DNA of 47,261 nt from Paenarthrobacter nitroguajacolicus JCM 14115 (GCA_001313365.1 BBFS01000028.1:1-47261), one strand, 5' to 3'; shown: positions 18,037 through 28,750, numbered from the stretch's first letter. The notes: generated from the letters alone by a model not told the origin. Made by a program: numbers and translations.

Positions 18037-20667
18037 CTATCCCGGGTCAGCGCGGCGGAAGTGAATTCCCCCCACCAGCATGAAAAGACTATTGCGGGAT
18101 GTTGCACCAGTCTTCCGCAGCGCGTTGGAGATGTGGTTTTCAACTGTCCTCGCGCTGATGCCGAGATGCTCCGCGATTTCTACATTGGTGCGGTGACCGG
18201 CTAGTACGGCGACCTCGATCTCCCTTTCGGTCAGCGGCGTCGTCCTGAAGGAATTGAAGGAGAGCTGCTCATTGGCCGATGGGAAGCGGACAGCGAAGAT
18301 GGACGAAGCCTGCGCCAGGGCGTCAGCTGCTGCGGCATCACCGTCTATCACGTGGCGCTTGAGGGCTCCTCGGAGCAGCATTCCCACCTGGTACGTGTCG
18401 ACATCAGGTTCGTAGTGCTTCAGGAGCAGCCCCCCCAGCAGCTTATGGTCACCTTCAACAACCGCGGTAGCAATGGCAATGAGCTGGTCATGGACCGTGA
18501 TGCCGCTCTCCCGCAGGATCCTCTGCAGTAGATCCAAGACGGGCCTGCCCGGGCAAAGGCACGTACAGAGCAGCGCAGTCATCATGGCTTCAAGGACGTA
18601 GCCGCTCTTCAACTGCCGCCTGATGAGTTTGGCGGCTTTTCGGTCAAACACTGAAGGTTGGGCGTTGTGGTGGGCGATGAGCTCGTAGGCTCCCTTGCCG
18701 ATGCCGGGTATCGGACCAACGTCCGGCACCTCCGTCCGCGCCTGAGCGGCTATGGAAAGCGTCGGCACTATGGCAGTCGTCGCGTGCCTGAGCCCAGCCA
18801 ACCTGAGCATGGCGTCGTAGAGCGAGTCGACGACGAAGCCCGGCCGTCCCATCGCAAAGACACTGCTCATGAGGTACTCGGCCTCTTCAAAGTGTCCTCT
18901 GTAGAGCAGGCCGTGCGCGGCCACGTAGCTGCTGGTGACCGCGCCGAACTGGTCCAGATTCTTGAGGGCTTCTGCCCGCCAGTCCAAGGCGAAGACCAAC
19001 GACTCTTCTACGCGCCCGGCGGCGAAGAGCGCGAATCCGTGTATGAACGGCCGAAGATGAGAAAAGGCATCATCGTCGCCTGCACCGTCAACGGCTTCCA
19101 ACGCTGCAGCTGGCTTGAAGCGGTACAACTCAAGCAAACCATGGACCAACACCCCCCCATTCCCGATCCTTGGCCGCCAGAAACGCCTGGCTCGTCAGCG
19201 GGATCAGCTGGAACCCTGCCGTGGGAAGCGCCGATGAACAGAATGGCATTTTCGACTTCAGCTACCAGCTGCGGATTGTCCCCCCCGGCGAACTTTTGGA
19301 GGATGTCGACGGCGGCACCTGGCCCGCGGCCCTTGTGGATCGCAAGCATGGCCTCAGTGATGGTGACAAACAGGCGGTCTTTGGGATCGGCGTCGAAATC
19401 TGTTGTTTCGGCGCAGACAAGGCTGGCACGCTCCACATTCACGGGAGCACCCCAGTACATGCGGAGGAGTGCTGCGGCGTTGGCGGCTGACTTGTTGGCC
19501 TGCCAGCGTTCGAAGCGGATGTGTTCCCGGTCCGCGTTGTGGTCGTGGAAGTGCCTGGAAGTTATGGCGTCGTCGTCGCCCTTCTCCAGACGGAGAGATG
19601 AAAGCACACGGGAGAGGCAGTCTGCCGTGGTGTGCTTCTCCGGGGGCCACCTGAGGGGCAGCTTCAAGGACGCCGGCGATCTTGCTGCGGAGCAGTTTGC
19701 GGTCCCGGAGCTTCTTGTTCCCTCGGAAGTAGTCAGCGATGACGGGCGGACTGATGGCCGCTATTGAGCCATTGTGGTGGTCCGCCAGGACGGACAGAAA
19801 TCCCCTGCGCTCCAAGCCTTCCAAGGCATCGGGCTGGATGACTTTGTGGAGGACATCAACCCGTGCCGTACCGAGAATCGCCATGATGTGCAGCGCCGTG
19901 AACTCCTCAGCACTCAGTTCAGCCAGGAGGGCCTCCAGCGTGCCGCGAAGGTGTTCGTTCCATAGGGTGTCGGCAGTCATGCACCATTGCTTGTTCTTCA
20001 TGACCAAGAGGTTGCTCAGCGAGGCGGTCTCTGCGATCCGCACGATGAGCCGCGGGTTTCCGGCCGACTTGGTGAGGATGCGCGCTGTTGTGTCTGCGTC
20101 TGCGGGTGCACCAAGAACCTGCGCGATGAGTAAGTGGACCTGCTCGTAGTGGAGTGGGTCCAACTGCAGGTGCGCCTCCCTACCGTTGTTGAGCACGGCC
20201 AGCTGGCCCCGGGAGAAAGCCCATGTTTCCGGGGGGGCCGTGGCCACCATAGGACAATCGGATCTCCGCCTCACAGCCTCCAAGACTGCCAACGATTCAC
20301 TATCCACCAGGTGGAGATCGTCTACTACCAGCAGGTGTTTGCCGGCCTTGGCCAGCTGGCTCGAGAACACATCAGCAATATCGAAGACACCGCTACGGCC
20401 GGGTCTCATATCCAGACCGAGCCCCTTGATGGCCGAGTACGGGATGGTGCGGTGTGTACGGAGTCCGCTGATGAAGTGCACGGAAACTCCGGTCTTCTCC
20501 AGATTGCTCATGACGCTGCGTACCACCGACGTCTTACCGCTACCCGGGGGGGCGCCAACAACCCTCACACCAATGCCACGGGCAACAAAGTCGAGGATTC
20601 GCTGAACCTCTGAATCGAACACGCGACCTAGCCTTCTGTTTTTGTGGATGCCCGACATGAGGCTCAC
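18037..20667 (-). CDS. Large ATP-binding LuxR-family (LAL) transcription regulator
   Basis: About 875 residues. The N-terminal STAND/AAA NTPase has a Walker A that should be GAPGSGKT but reads GAPPGSGKT owing to a C7 run, and a Walker B LLVVDDLH. A middle helical repeat region (AAALLRMYWGAPVNVERASL, GAVTSSYVAAHGLLYRGHF) follows. The C-terminal LuxR helix-turn-helix reads LTEREIEVAVLAGHRTNVEI, AEHLGISARTVENHISNALR. Breaks fall near 19660 and 19160. The start is ATG 20667, or 20658 three residues later. Its own upstream region holds four CTAGGTG boxes, which suggests autoregulation; the APC gene follows at once. Confidence 0.88.
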
Positions 20668-20694
20668 TTCGCAGGCTAGATCTTGAAAACGGGA

Positions 20695-20790
20695 CTAGGT
20701 GGCAAAACGGCCTTGCACAGACCGATTTGGGGGGGCCGTCTAGGTGGTGATTTGGACGAAACTAGGTGCTGGCACGATCCGTCTAGGTGG
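20695..20790. promoter_or_regulatory. Array B of phased CTAGGTG boxes upstream of the LAL gene
   Basis: Boxes begin at 20695, 20740, 20762 and 20783 (CTAGGTGG, CTAGGTGG, CTAGGTGC, CTAGGTGG), spaced 45, 22 and 21. The 45-base gap contains a G7 run and would be 42 if that were four G. The nearest box is 28 bases upstream of the LAL start codon. Read leftward they are CACCTAG, the orientation of array A read rightward. Confidence 0.65.
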
Positions 20791-20879
20791 TGGGGGGGCT
20801 GTTCGAATGTTGGGCGATCCATGAGGATGCTCCTTCAGCTCTGCGGGTGGACTACGTTCCACGTTACGGAGAGCCGGAA

Positions 20880-20903
20880 GTGAATTACATGGGTGTAATT
20901 CAC
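20880..20903. promoter_or_regulatory. Perfect operator-like palindrome
   Basis: GTGAATTAC and GTAATTCAC are exact complements around the six bases ATGGGT. It lies upstream of the LAL array and beyond the csp terminator. The AT-rich dyad in a GC-rich gap looks like a repressor site, but no target gene is evident. Confidence 0.45.
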
Positions 20904-20968
20904 TATGTGGATATATGTTCTATGACCAAAAGGAGCACTAGAAGACATCTTCTTGCTGAGGGCAGACA

Positions 20969-21005
20969 AAAAAGCAGGGCCGGTCAGTGACCGGCCCTGC
21001 TTTTT
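20969..21005. terminator. Bidirectional terminator of the cold-shock gene
   Basis: AAAAGCAGGGCCGGTCA faces TGACCGGCCCTGCTTTT with a single G between, an essentially perfect stem with A/T runs on both sides. It starts 15 bases after the csp stop. Confidence 0.9.
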
Positions 21006-21019
21006 GAGTTATCCGAAGA

Positions 21020-21224
21020 CTAGACAGCCTGGATGTTTACTGCCTGGGGGACCCTTGGGGCCCTGCTCGACGTCGAAGGAAACCTTCTGGTTCTCTTCGA
21101 GGGAGCGGTAGCCCGAGGAGTTGATCGCAGAGTAGTGAGCGAAAACGTCCTGGCTGCCATCTTCAGGAGAGATGAAGCCGAAGCCCTTTTCGGAGTTGAA
21201 CCATTTTACGGTACCTGTAGCCAT
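21020..21224 (-). CDS. cspA: Cold-shock protein, CspA family (one-base insertion)
   Basis: A single cold-shock domain that binds single-stranded nucleic acid: [18 protein letters not shown] holds RNP1 (KGFGFI), and VFAHYSAI holds RNP2. After VEQGPKGP the frame is lost because four C are read as five. Removing one base gives QAVNIQAV and a stop at 21020-21022, exactly 67 residues, the normal family length. This is a clean calibration point for the homopolymer errors in the window. The start is ATG at 21224, with a long leader upstream. Confidence 0.93.
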
Positions 21225-21309
21225 TTTTTCAGTCCTTACTGAAGGTGGAGATTGTCCCGACTTTCGGGTCTCCGGGTGTGGGGTGTTCTCCACAGTTACT
21301 TCAGAAAGT

Positions 21310-21329
21310 CACGATCCGGAAGGATCGTG
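21310..21329. promoter_or_regulatory. Hairpin in the csp leader
   Basis: CACGATCC (21310-21317) and GGATCGTG (21322-21329) are perfect complements around GGAA. It lies about 86-105 bases upstream of the csp start on the leftward transcript, in a 425-base gap (21225-21649) with no gene. Cold-shock mRNAs often carry structured leaders; an operator is the alternative. Confidence 0.4.
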
Positions 21330-21649
21330 GGGACTGCCTGAACTACCAAATGCCAAACACAACAACACCAACTAGTCTACAGAGATTTGAGCAGATGGCT
21401 AGTGCTGGGAAATATTTATCCATCCGATGTTCGGACTGACGAAGAAATATATCAACCTCCTGGCCCACCTCGGGCGGCCAATCTCTATCAATCGTCGGCT
21501 CCAGCTAAGGCTGACAGCCACTCCCCCAAGCCGGTGTCGTGACGAAGTCGCATCTGTCGATGACATGCATTTTCGTATTGATTTTCCCACTGCGCGACTA
21601 CAGGATCAGGCAAAGGGGCCGCTCGCAAAGCCACATAGGAGAACCCACG

Positions 21650-22016
21650 ATGCAGATGCCCAAGCCCTCTGACGCCGATAAGGAACGCTTCCGTTCGGCG
21701 CTGCCAGATCGTCCGGATGTCATCGTCAAGCCGATGTTCGGCAATCTGGGCGCATTCGTAAATGGCAACATGTTCGCAGGACTCTTCGGCCCCCACCATC
21801 GGCGTCCGCCTTTCCGATGCTGACAAAGCTGAGCTCGAGGCTAACCACCTAACTCAACCGTTCGGCCCTGAAGAACGTCCCATGGGCGGATACACAGGTC
21901 TTCCCGCAGCTTGGAACCATGACGCTGAGAAGGCCGAGCCCTGGGTGGCCAAAGCCTTTGACAATGTGGCCTCGTTCCCGCCGAAAGCGCCAAAGTCGCG
22001 TCCGCCCAAGAAGTAA
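21650..22016 (+). CDS. TfoX N-terminal domain protein
   Basis: About 122 residues matching the TfoX_N domain: PDVIVKPMFGNLGAFVNGNM, then GVRLSDADKAELEA, then PMGGYTGLP. A Lys-rich tail ends the protein. The start is ATG at 21650 with GGAG upstream. The frame breaks near 21790 at a run of five C, where four would restore FGPTIGVRL. In Gammaproteobacteria the domain is found in competence regulators; in actinobacteria small stand-alone forms like this have no known role. Confidence 0.8.
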
Positions 22017-22083
22017 CCACTGTCCGCTCGGCAAGCATTGAAGGACCCTCGCAAAACCCGCCGTTTCGTGCTGAGATCAAGCC

Positions 22084-22956
22084 ATGGCCTCGATGAACGG
22101 ACGAACAGCGCTCGTAACCGGCGCTACGGGTGGTCTTGCCAAGGCCATCGCCACTGCACTGGCCCGCGAAGGTGCCACCGTCGTCGTGGTTGGACGGTCT
22201 GAAGGTCGGGCAGAAGAGGCTATGCGCGACATTCGGGCCGCAGTCCCGGACGCAATCCTCGAGCCGCTTACCTGCGATCTCTCAAGCCAGGCGTCAATCC
22301 GTTTGGCGGCTGAAGAGTTCCTTTCCCTTCACGATGAAGTTCACGTACTCGTTAACGCGGCCGGCGTTTTCCGCAAGGAACGCCACGTGACCGCCGATGG
22401 CCTCGAGCTCACGTTCGCTACCAACGTGATGGGCTACTTCCTTCTCACGAATCTGCTCCTGGATGCACTCAAACGCGGCGCGACCAGGGATCAGGGACAT
22501 CCATCGAGGATCGTAAACATCGCCTCCAAGTATTCGGGCGGGCCTTCAGTGACCAAGATTGATTTCGACGACCTTCAAACTGCGAAAGGCAGCTACAGCT
22601 ACCTTCGCTCCACACCGCCAACAATGCTCGGCCGGGTTTTGTTGACGCAAGAGTTTGCGGAGCGCCTTCGCGGATCAAACGTGGTGGTCAACGCGGTGCA
22701 CCCGGGCTTCGTCAAGAACACCGGTCTCCTGCAAGATGTTGGCGGACCGTTCCGTTGGATAACGAACACCTTCGGCAGGCCCGCAGAGAAAGCAGCCGAC
22801 ACGGCCGTCTGGCTAGCCACCTCGCCAGAAACTGCGGCGGTGTCCGGCAGGCTCTGGGCGAAGCGCAAGGAACTGCCGACGCCGGGCATGGGCTCTGATC
22901 CCGCCGCCCGAAAGCGGCTGTGGGAAGAGTGCAATCGACTGTCGAAAATGCTGTGA
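22084..22956 (+). CDS. Short-chain dehydrogenase/reductase, atypical active site
   Basis: A 290-residue SDR with an intact frame, related to the retinol-dehydrogenase type. The cofactor motif is ALVTGATGGLAKAIATALAR (residues 9-28), the acidic/basic cofactor part is VVVGRSEGRAEE, and VNAAGVF is the NAG motif. NIAS supplies the usual Ser. At the expected Tyr-x3-Lys the sequence reads SYLRSTPPTM, so the Lys is missing. Either the enzyme is inactive or altered, or a compensating pair of indels hides the usual SK-x-AN there. The VHPGFVKNTG segment after the active site is normal. The start is ATG at 22084. The neighbours give no substrate. Confidence 0.8.
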   Translation: MASMNGRTALVTGATGGLAKAIATALAREGATVVVVGRSEGRAEEAMRDIRAAVPDAILEPLTCDLSSQASIRLAAEEFLSLHDEVHVLVNAAGVFRKERHVTADGLELTFATNVMGYFLLTNLLLDALKRGATRDQGHPSRIVNIASKYSGGPSVTKIDFDDLQTAKGSYSYLRSTPPTMLGRVLLTQEFAERLRGSNVVVNAVHPGFVKNTGLLQDVGGPFRWITNTFGRPAEKAADTAVWLATSPETAAVSGRLWAKRKELPTPGMGSDPAARKRLWEECNRLSKML

Positions 22957-23002
22957 CGTGGGCAGCGTCCTCGTCGAGGATGACTTGCGAAAGCAGCTGC
23001 CT

Positions 23003-24407
23003 CTAAGCTTGCTCGAGCTCCAACTGCGGCGCAGGCTTGCGGAATCCGCGAGTCAGGAAGGCCAAATAGACCACGCCCACGCCCGCCCATGCGATCCCGA
23101 ACGTGAACGACAACCCACTCAGACTCGTCCACAGCCATGCCGTCAGGGCAAAACCCATGCCTGGCAGCACAAGGTTGCGAACCACGCCCCCCCGAGCTCC
23201 GCGTGCCTTCTCGTCAATGAAGTAATGCTTGATCACGGCCAAGTTGACTACGGAGAAAGCAACCAGCGCACCGAAGCTGATCAGCGATGAAATTGTCAGG
23301 AGATCCAAGACAAAGGCCAGAAGCGAAACGGCTGATGTCAGGAGAATTGGAAGCACGGGTGTGCGGAATCGAGCGTGAAGCCGACCCAACGCAGCAGGGA
23401 ACACACCGCTTCGACCCATCGAGTGAATGATTCGCGAAACGGACGCCTGAGACGTCAGCGCCGATCCAAGACTTCCTGCAATGTATGCGGCGGTGAAGAA
23501 GGCGACGAGTAAGTTTCCGCCCGCTGCGCCAATGACTTCGATGGCCGCCGCGTCCACATCCTTGAATGTGCTGACCGGGAGTACAAGGTGGCTGATATAC
23601 GCGAGTCCAAGGAAGATCACACCGGCCAGCACGGTGGTTAGCATGATGGCCTTGGGCAGATTGCGCTTCGGGTCCTTTGTCTCCTCAGCGAAAGTGGAAA
23701 CGGCATCGAATCCTAGGTACGACAGGCACAGAATTGCGGAGCCAGCCAATATCGGGGGAGACGCCCTCAGCCCCCCATCGACGCCGGTGAACGGAGCCAT
23801 CAAGTCAAGATTGCCGGTGCCGGTAATTGATGACAGTCCCAGCGCAACGAACAGGACAATGAAGAGCGCCTGAAGTCCCACCACAACGAAGTTGGCCTTG
23901 GCAATCGCGGTGATGCCCAAGATGTTCAGAACGGTCACGGCCAGGATGGAGACCACCATGAATACCATGCAGGGACGGCAGGGAATGCGGCTTCCATGTA
24001 GATTCCGATAAGCAGGTAGTTGATCATCGGCAGCAGCAGATAGTCCAGCAAGAGAGACCATCCAGCCATAAAGCCAAGCCCCCCCGCTCCAAACGATCGC
24101 GTCGCGTAGGTGTATGCCGATCCCCCCCCGAACGGGAATGCTTTCGCCATCCGGCCATACGAGCGCGCAGTGAATAGCATGACCACCAACGTCACTGCGT
24201 AGGCGGCAGAAAGGCGTCCGCCGGTCAACTCCACAACGATGCCGTAGGTGCTGAAGATCGTCAGCGGCACCATGTAGACCAAACCCAGCAACACCAGCGA
24301 GGGAACGCCGAGAACGCGGCGCCAACCTGGTTGGCGTTCTGAGCGGACATTGGCCCCCCCACAGGCTTCTCGCCTGCCGGTGTATCAGTATCGAACGTGG
24401 GGGTCAT
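23003..24407 (-). CDS. APC-family amino-acid permease (frameshifted)
   Basis: A 12-segment permease of about 465 residues. It starts at ATG 24407 (MTPTFDTDTPAGEKP) behind AGGA. The core reads LVYMVPLTIFSTYGIVVEL, MAKAFPFGGSAYTYATRSFG, SYLGFDAVSTFAEETKDPKR (the conserved FEE-like loop as FAEETKDP) and SLGSALTSQASVSRIIHSMG. Frames break near 24310, 24120, 24080 and 23960, two of them at C7/C8 runs. The FAEE/DPKR block and length place it with the amino-acid/polyamine permeases such as PuuP and YhdG. It is monocistronic here. Confidence 0.87.
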
Positions 24408-24710
24408 TGGGGATCCTAAATCTAATGCCGGGTGCCGGGAACTGCGCCAGAGCTGGGATTGCTAGCCCTTTGCGAACCGGGAGGGAGAGCCCGGTATAGG
24501 TCATAAATGAATGCCGTTCGTTTATTAAAGCGGTGAGCCGGATCACAGTCAATATGTGACGGCGCGCACCGCGCTTTGGCCAACGGCGCCGACACATCTC
24601 GCGCACCAGACCATCGAACGTGGGCGGTGATAGACCAGGCGACGTTGAAGCGAAATAGTTCCCGGAAACGGCAGCCAGGCCCCCCCGTCCATTGCTAGTG
24701 GCTGCTGGAC
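24408..24710. other. Gap without a gene
   Basis: About 300 bases between the permease start and the hydrolase remnant. The permease promoter must lie here. AT-rich ATTAAAG and CATAAATG near 24500-24530 are possible -10 regions, but no clear pair or palindrome stands out. Confidence 0.4.
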
Positions 24711-25079
24711 GTGGGCAACTATGAGCCGGCCCACGGCATCAATACCACCGAATTGTGGAAGCGGTTTGATGAACTCGAATCGCTGCCGTTAAAGCAGTTC
24801 ATGGAGGCGTTCACGAGGCTGGCTGTAAGGCCCGACGTCGTCCTTCCGCCTCCGTCGGCGGGTGCCCGCCGCCGTGGATTGCCAAGCGACCTGCAGGAGT
24901 CAACGCGGTTCTGGGCGATTTTGAGAAGTATCACCTGGACCACGAGCAACTCAGCGCGCTCGCAAAACCGGTCCTGTACGGCTCGAGGGCTCAGCACCCC
25001 GGACCTGTACGGGGGGGACATCGCGGACAGGCTCTTTAGAGTTCCGAGACTGCTGTCGACGGACTTCTCTACGAGATAA
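24711..25079 (+). pseudogene. Alpha/beta hydrolase C-terminal remnant
   Basis: Reading across two frames gives MEAFTRLAVRPDVVLPPPS, then VNAVLGDFEKYHLDHEQLSA, LAKPVLYGSRAQHP, then DLYGGDIADRLFRVP. This is the cap and acid-residue part of an alpha/beta hydrolase. No nucleophile elbow (G-x-S-x-G) and no N-terminal half lie upstream, so the copy is truncated and cannot be explained by homopolymer error alone. The end is uncertain. Confidence 0.5.
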
Positions 25080-25280
25080 AAGCAAGTGCACCGGTTCAGG
25101 GTCCGACTTGCCGACACTTAATCCACTGGCGCTCGAACATATTATCCGGCATAGTGACCCTGACCGCGACTCCCGTCAGAGTCCATTCCACAGTTGACCC
25201 ACGCAATTGACCTCCCCCATCTGCTCGCCATCGTACTGGGACGCTCTCCGCGAGCCCTCACCCCTGGATTTCTTGAAGGT

Positions 25281-28200
25281 CTACTGCGCCACTGCCGCTC
25301 CCTTTGCGAAAACGTCCGCCGGCATCTGGCGCTGCAACTTCCAGGTAATCGCGATGGGCTTCTCGCCTGAATGCTCGACATAGTCAACCGGCCCAAGACA
25401 GGTGTATGGAACGGTCAAGCCTGTTTCGTCCTCAGCAGTTTCGCGCGTGAACAAAAGGATCTGAGAGCCGTGCAGCTTCCGATCCAAATAACGCCTTCCA
25501 ACCGGGCTGGATGGCGCAGTACTGTTTTGCGACTCCCAGTGGAATAGTTCCGGGCTGATCGCGTAATCCTTGTACATCGTGGTTGCCGAGTGCTTCCGGT
25601 CATCTTTGTTGAGCGTGACGAAGAAAGCGTCGGTCGCCGTTGCAGGGCACCAGGCCACACCTTCGCGGTGCTGAACATTCTTTCCCAGCTCCAGCGACCC
25701 ATACTGAAGCGCCGCTAGAATTTCCTCACGTCGGTATGTCGCATGAGACAACAAGGGTATGTGTTGAAGCCCGGCACCTAAGCCCTTGGCCGCGTGCTTC
25801 GAGGCCATCACTCCCAAACGGACGATCTGGCGAATCTCGCTGCAGACAAATTGGTATTGGCGAAGGTGGTCGAGACCGTCGTCGTAGGTCTTGAAATCGC
25901 CGCCATCGTCCCAAAGCGTGTAAAACAGCATTCGCGCATAAGTCTGTTCCCGAATGCTCAGCTGTGAATAGCGGGGGGGTGCGTCGGCATCCACGAGCAT
26001 GGAATACGCTTCCGCCCGTTCCGGATCGTCGATGTGGATGAGAGCAGCCATCCGCCCAAGGAGCTTCTTTTCGTGGGCACTTGAACGATCGCGGTGGACA
26101 CCTTTGAGCACTGACTCAAGACCAGAAAATCCCTCAATGAGCTGGGCTTGGCGAAGGTAGCCTGTCCACGAGTCACGGGTCGAGCGGTAGATCGTCTTCA
26201 GGTCGTTGCCTGATTCACGTAAGTATGCGGCGAGCTCGATTTCCCCCCCATACGAGGCCACGTCTCTGACCAACTGATTCCGATTGAAGCGCAGCTGGGC
26301 TTTAATGTTGTCCAACACGACTTTCTGCGCCACGCGGTCCAGCACAATTTGGGACCCTGATGGAAGATACGGGAATTCTTCCTCGACAGCCTTTTCGAGT
26401 TGCTTTCGTCCATAGCCGGTAAGCGCTCTGTAACGCAGATCGAAACGGAACTCTCGGCGCTGCTGGCCAATGAAATCCAAGACCGTTAGTACGGCCTTGT
26501 CGTCCGCTCGCCTCAACCCACGACCCAACTGCTGCAGGAAGACTGTGGCGCTTTGCGTAGGCCGCAGCATGAGGATGGTGTCCACTTCGGGGACATCAAG
26601 GCCCTCGTTGAAAATGTCCACGGCGAAAATACACTTGATCTCTCGGTTGCGAAGCTGTTCCAAAGCGCCGGTACGCGCAGCTTCATCGGTGCCACCGTCA
26701 ACCGCAACCGACGGGATACCGGCGTCGTTGAACACCTTCGACATGTAGTGGGCGTGCTGGACGGAGACGCAGAAGCCAATAGCGCGCATGTGTTCAGTGC
26801 CGACGACCTTGTCCCGAAGCTCCCGAATGACCTTGGCGGCGCGGGCGTCGTTGCCCGTATACAGCCGGTCGAGTTGCGAGGTGTCGTAGTTCCCACGCCT
26901 CCACTCCACCTGGCTGAGATCGACATCATCGGAGACACCGAAATAATGGAACGGAACCAGTAAGTCGGCATCCAACGCGTCCCAAAGACGTAGCTCGCTG
27001 GCCGTTCGCCCCCCCTCGAAGAATTCATTGGCGACGTTGCCACCATCGCCGCGTTCCGGCGTAGCAGTCAGGCCTAGGAGCTGCTGGGGTTGCAGGAACT
27101 CGAGTAGTTGGCGATATGTAGGTGCCAGCGCATGGTGGAACTCGTCGATGACGACGACGTCGAACTCCTTGGCCTCAAACTTGTCGATCCCAAGCGACGC
27201 AAGAGACTGCACTGAAGCAAAGAGATGCGTCCACCGCTGCGGCCTGTGATCACCCACGAAGAGTTCACCAAAGGCGCCATCCTGCATGACGTTTCGGTAG
27301 GTTCTTAGGGATTGCTTCAGGATCTCTTGTCGGTGAGCCACAAAGAGCAGGGTTAAGGGCCTGCCCGCCGCTTCACAGAGGCGCTTGTAATCTAGCGCTG
27401 CAATGACTGTCTTACCTGTCCCGGTAGCGGCCACCAGAAGATTCCTGTTGAATCCCTTTGACCTCTCAGCTTCGAGGTCTTCAAGCATTTCTTCCTGATG
27501 AAGAAACGGCACGATTTCGAGGCCTGTGACGTCATCTGGAGCAGCCGTCCGCTTACCCCCCCGCTGCGTTCCAACGCAGCATCCAGCTTGTCGCCGTCAC
27601 GATCGGGGTCATAACTCTGGAATGCCCGTTGTTCCCAATAGCTGTCGAAAGTGACCTCGAACTTCTTGAGCAGAGCAGGCGTCGCAACCGAACTCAGCCG
27701 AACGTTCCATTCAAGACCGTCTAGGAGCGCAGCTTGACTCAGGTTCGAACTGCCAACGTAAGCTGTGTCAAAGCCGGTGTCCCGACGAAAGAGCCAGGCC
27801 TTGGCGTGTAGGCGCGTTGCCTGCGTTTCATAGCTGATCTTCACTTCAGCGGCATAACGGCGAACGAGCTCGTCGATGGCCCGACGCTCGGTGGCTCCCA
27901 TGTAGGTGGTCGTGATAACCCTGAACTTCACACCGCGATCTCGCAACTCTTCAAGGGCTGGCTGGAGAAGCCTCAGACCTGTCCATCGCACAAAGGCGCA
28001 AAGCAGGTCGACTGTGTTTGCCGATTCAATTTCGGATCGAAGTTCAGCTGCAAGATTGGGATCTTCTTTGCCATTGGTGAGCAGCGCAGAATCACTGAGT
28101 TTCGTGGTGGGCCGTCTGAGTTGGCGGCGCTTTAAGGCGTCCAGTCGGTGCAACGAGAGCAGCTGACGAGGGCCAGGGGGGGTAATCTGGTTGTCGGCCT

Positions 28201-28489
28201 GTACCTGGGACAGGAGCCGGTTGGCTAGCTTGACGCGTTCCTCCGGCTTGGCAGCCGTGAGCGCCTCCCTGACTACTTCGGCGATGTGGCGAGAGAGTAC
28301 GTCCGGGGCGTCGTCTTCGTGAATCGCATCAACTGTAGCGCTGAGTTCCGGGACTAGCGCGAGCTTGGCTTCCAGACGCCTCGTTTGCAGGAGTTCGTAA
28401 AGCCCTTCAGGGAGCACTGTGCTCCCGACTTCCCCCCCATCGAATGTATTCACATCGCCAGGGTATTGGGTAGGAGAGACAATAAACAA
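25281..28489 (-). CDS. PLD nuclease-SF2 helicase-DUF3427 protein
   Basis: A large protein of about 1,065 residues. The N-terminal third carries a phospholipase-D-type nuclease half-site, HAKAWLFRRDTGFDTAYVGS with SSN, the H-x-K-x4-D form. The middle is a superfamily 2 helicase: Walker A AATGTGKTVIA, VIDEFHHA, GLTATPERGDGG and the motif VI QQLGRGLRR. The C-terminal third is DUF3427-like (GRRYLDRKLHGSQILLFTRE). One break near 27545, at a C7 run between nuclease and helicase, splits it. The start is uncertain: ATG 28489 is the longest, and GTG 28450 is closer to the family start. Such fused nuclease-helicases are common in genomic islands and are suspected of DNA defence or repair; this role is not proven. 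Confidence 0.85.
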
Positions 28490-28519
28490 AGCCCCTGCAC
28501 ACGGCGCTCAAGAACTGTC

Positions 28520-28738
28520 CGTTCAGACAGCCGAGGCCAACGAGGCAGCTGGAATCAAGTTCCGATATGCCAATTTCACCTGCTTGCGCGGAACAAGCGG
28601 CGCACGAACACCACCCCAACTAACTGCAACCCCGACAACGCCTTCCCCAGGAATACGAACCCGAGTACTCGTAGCTACGAGCGGGCTCAGGAATCCCAGG
28701 AACGACACCACCATCGTCGGCAACCTCTGAATCCCCCC
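28520..28738 (-). pseudogene. EamA transporter C-terminal remnant
   Basis: The minus strand reads VVSFLGFLSPLVAT in one frame, then LGFVFLGKALSGLQLVGVVFV in the next. This is the last two helices of an EamA/DMT exporter, very like the end of the intact copy at 35579-36450 (AVSFLGFLSPLVATFLGFAF). The first eight helices are absent, so this is a fragment left beside the cluster. Confidence 0.65.
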
Positions 28739-28750
28739 TGAACCAGACCC

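Noticed and set aside
24719..25117. A 132-residue minus-strand gene over the hydrolase remnant
   Set aside because: The plus strand gives recognisable alpha/beta hydrolase sequence across two frames, while the minus reading shows no motif.
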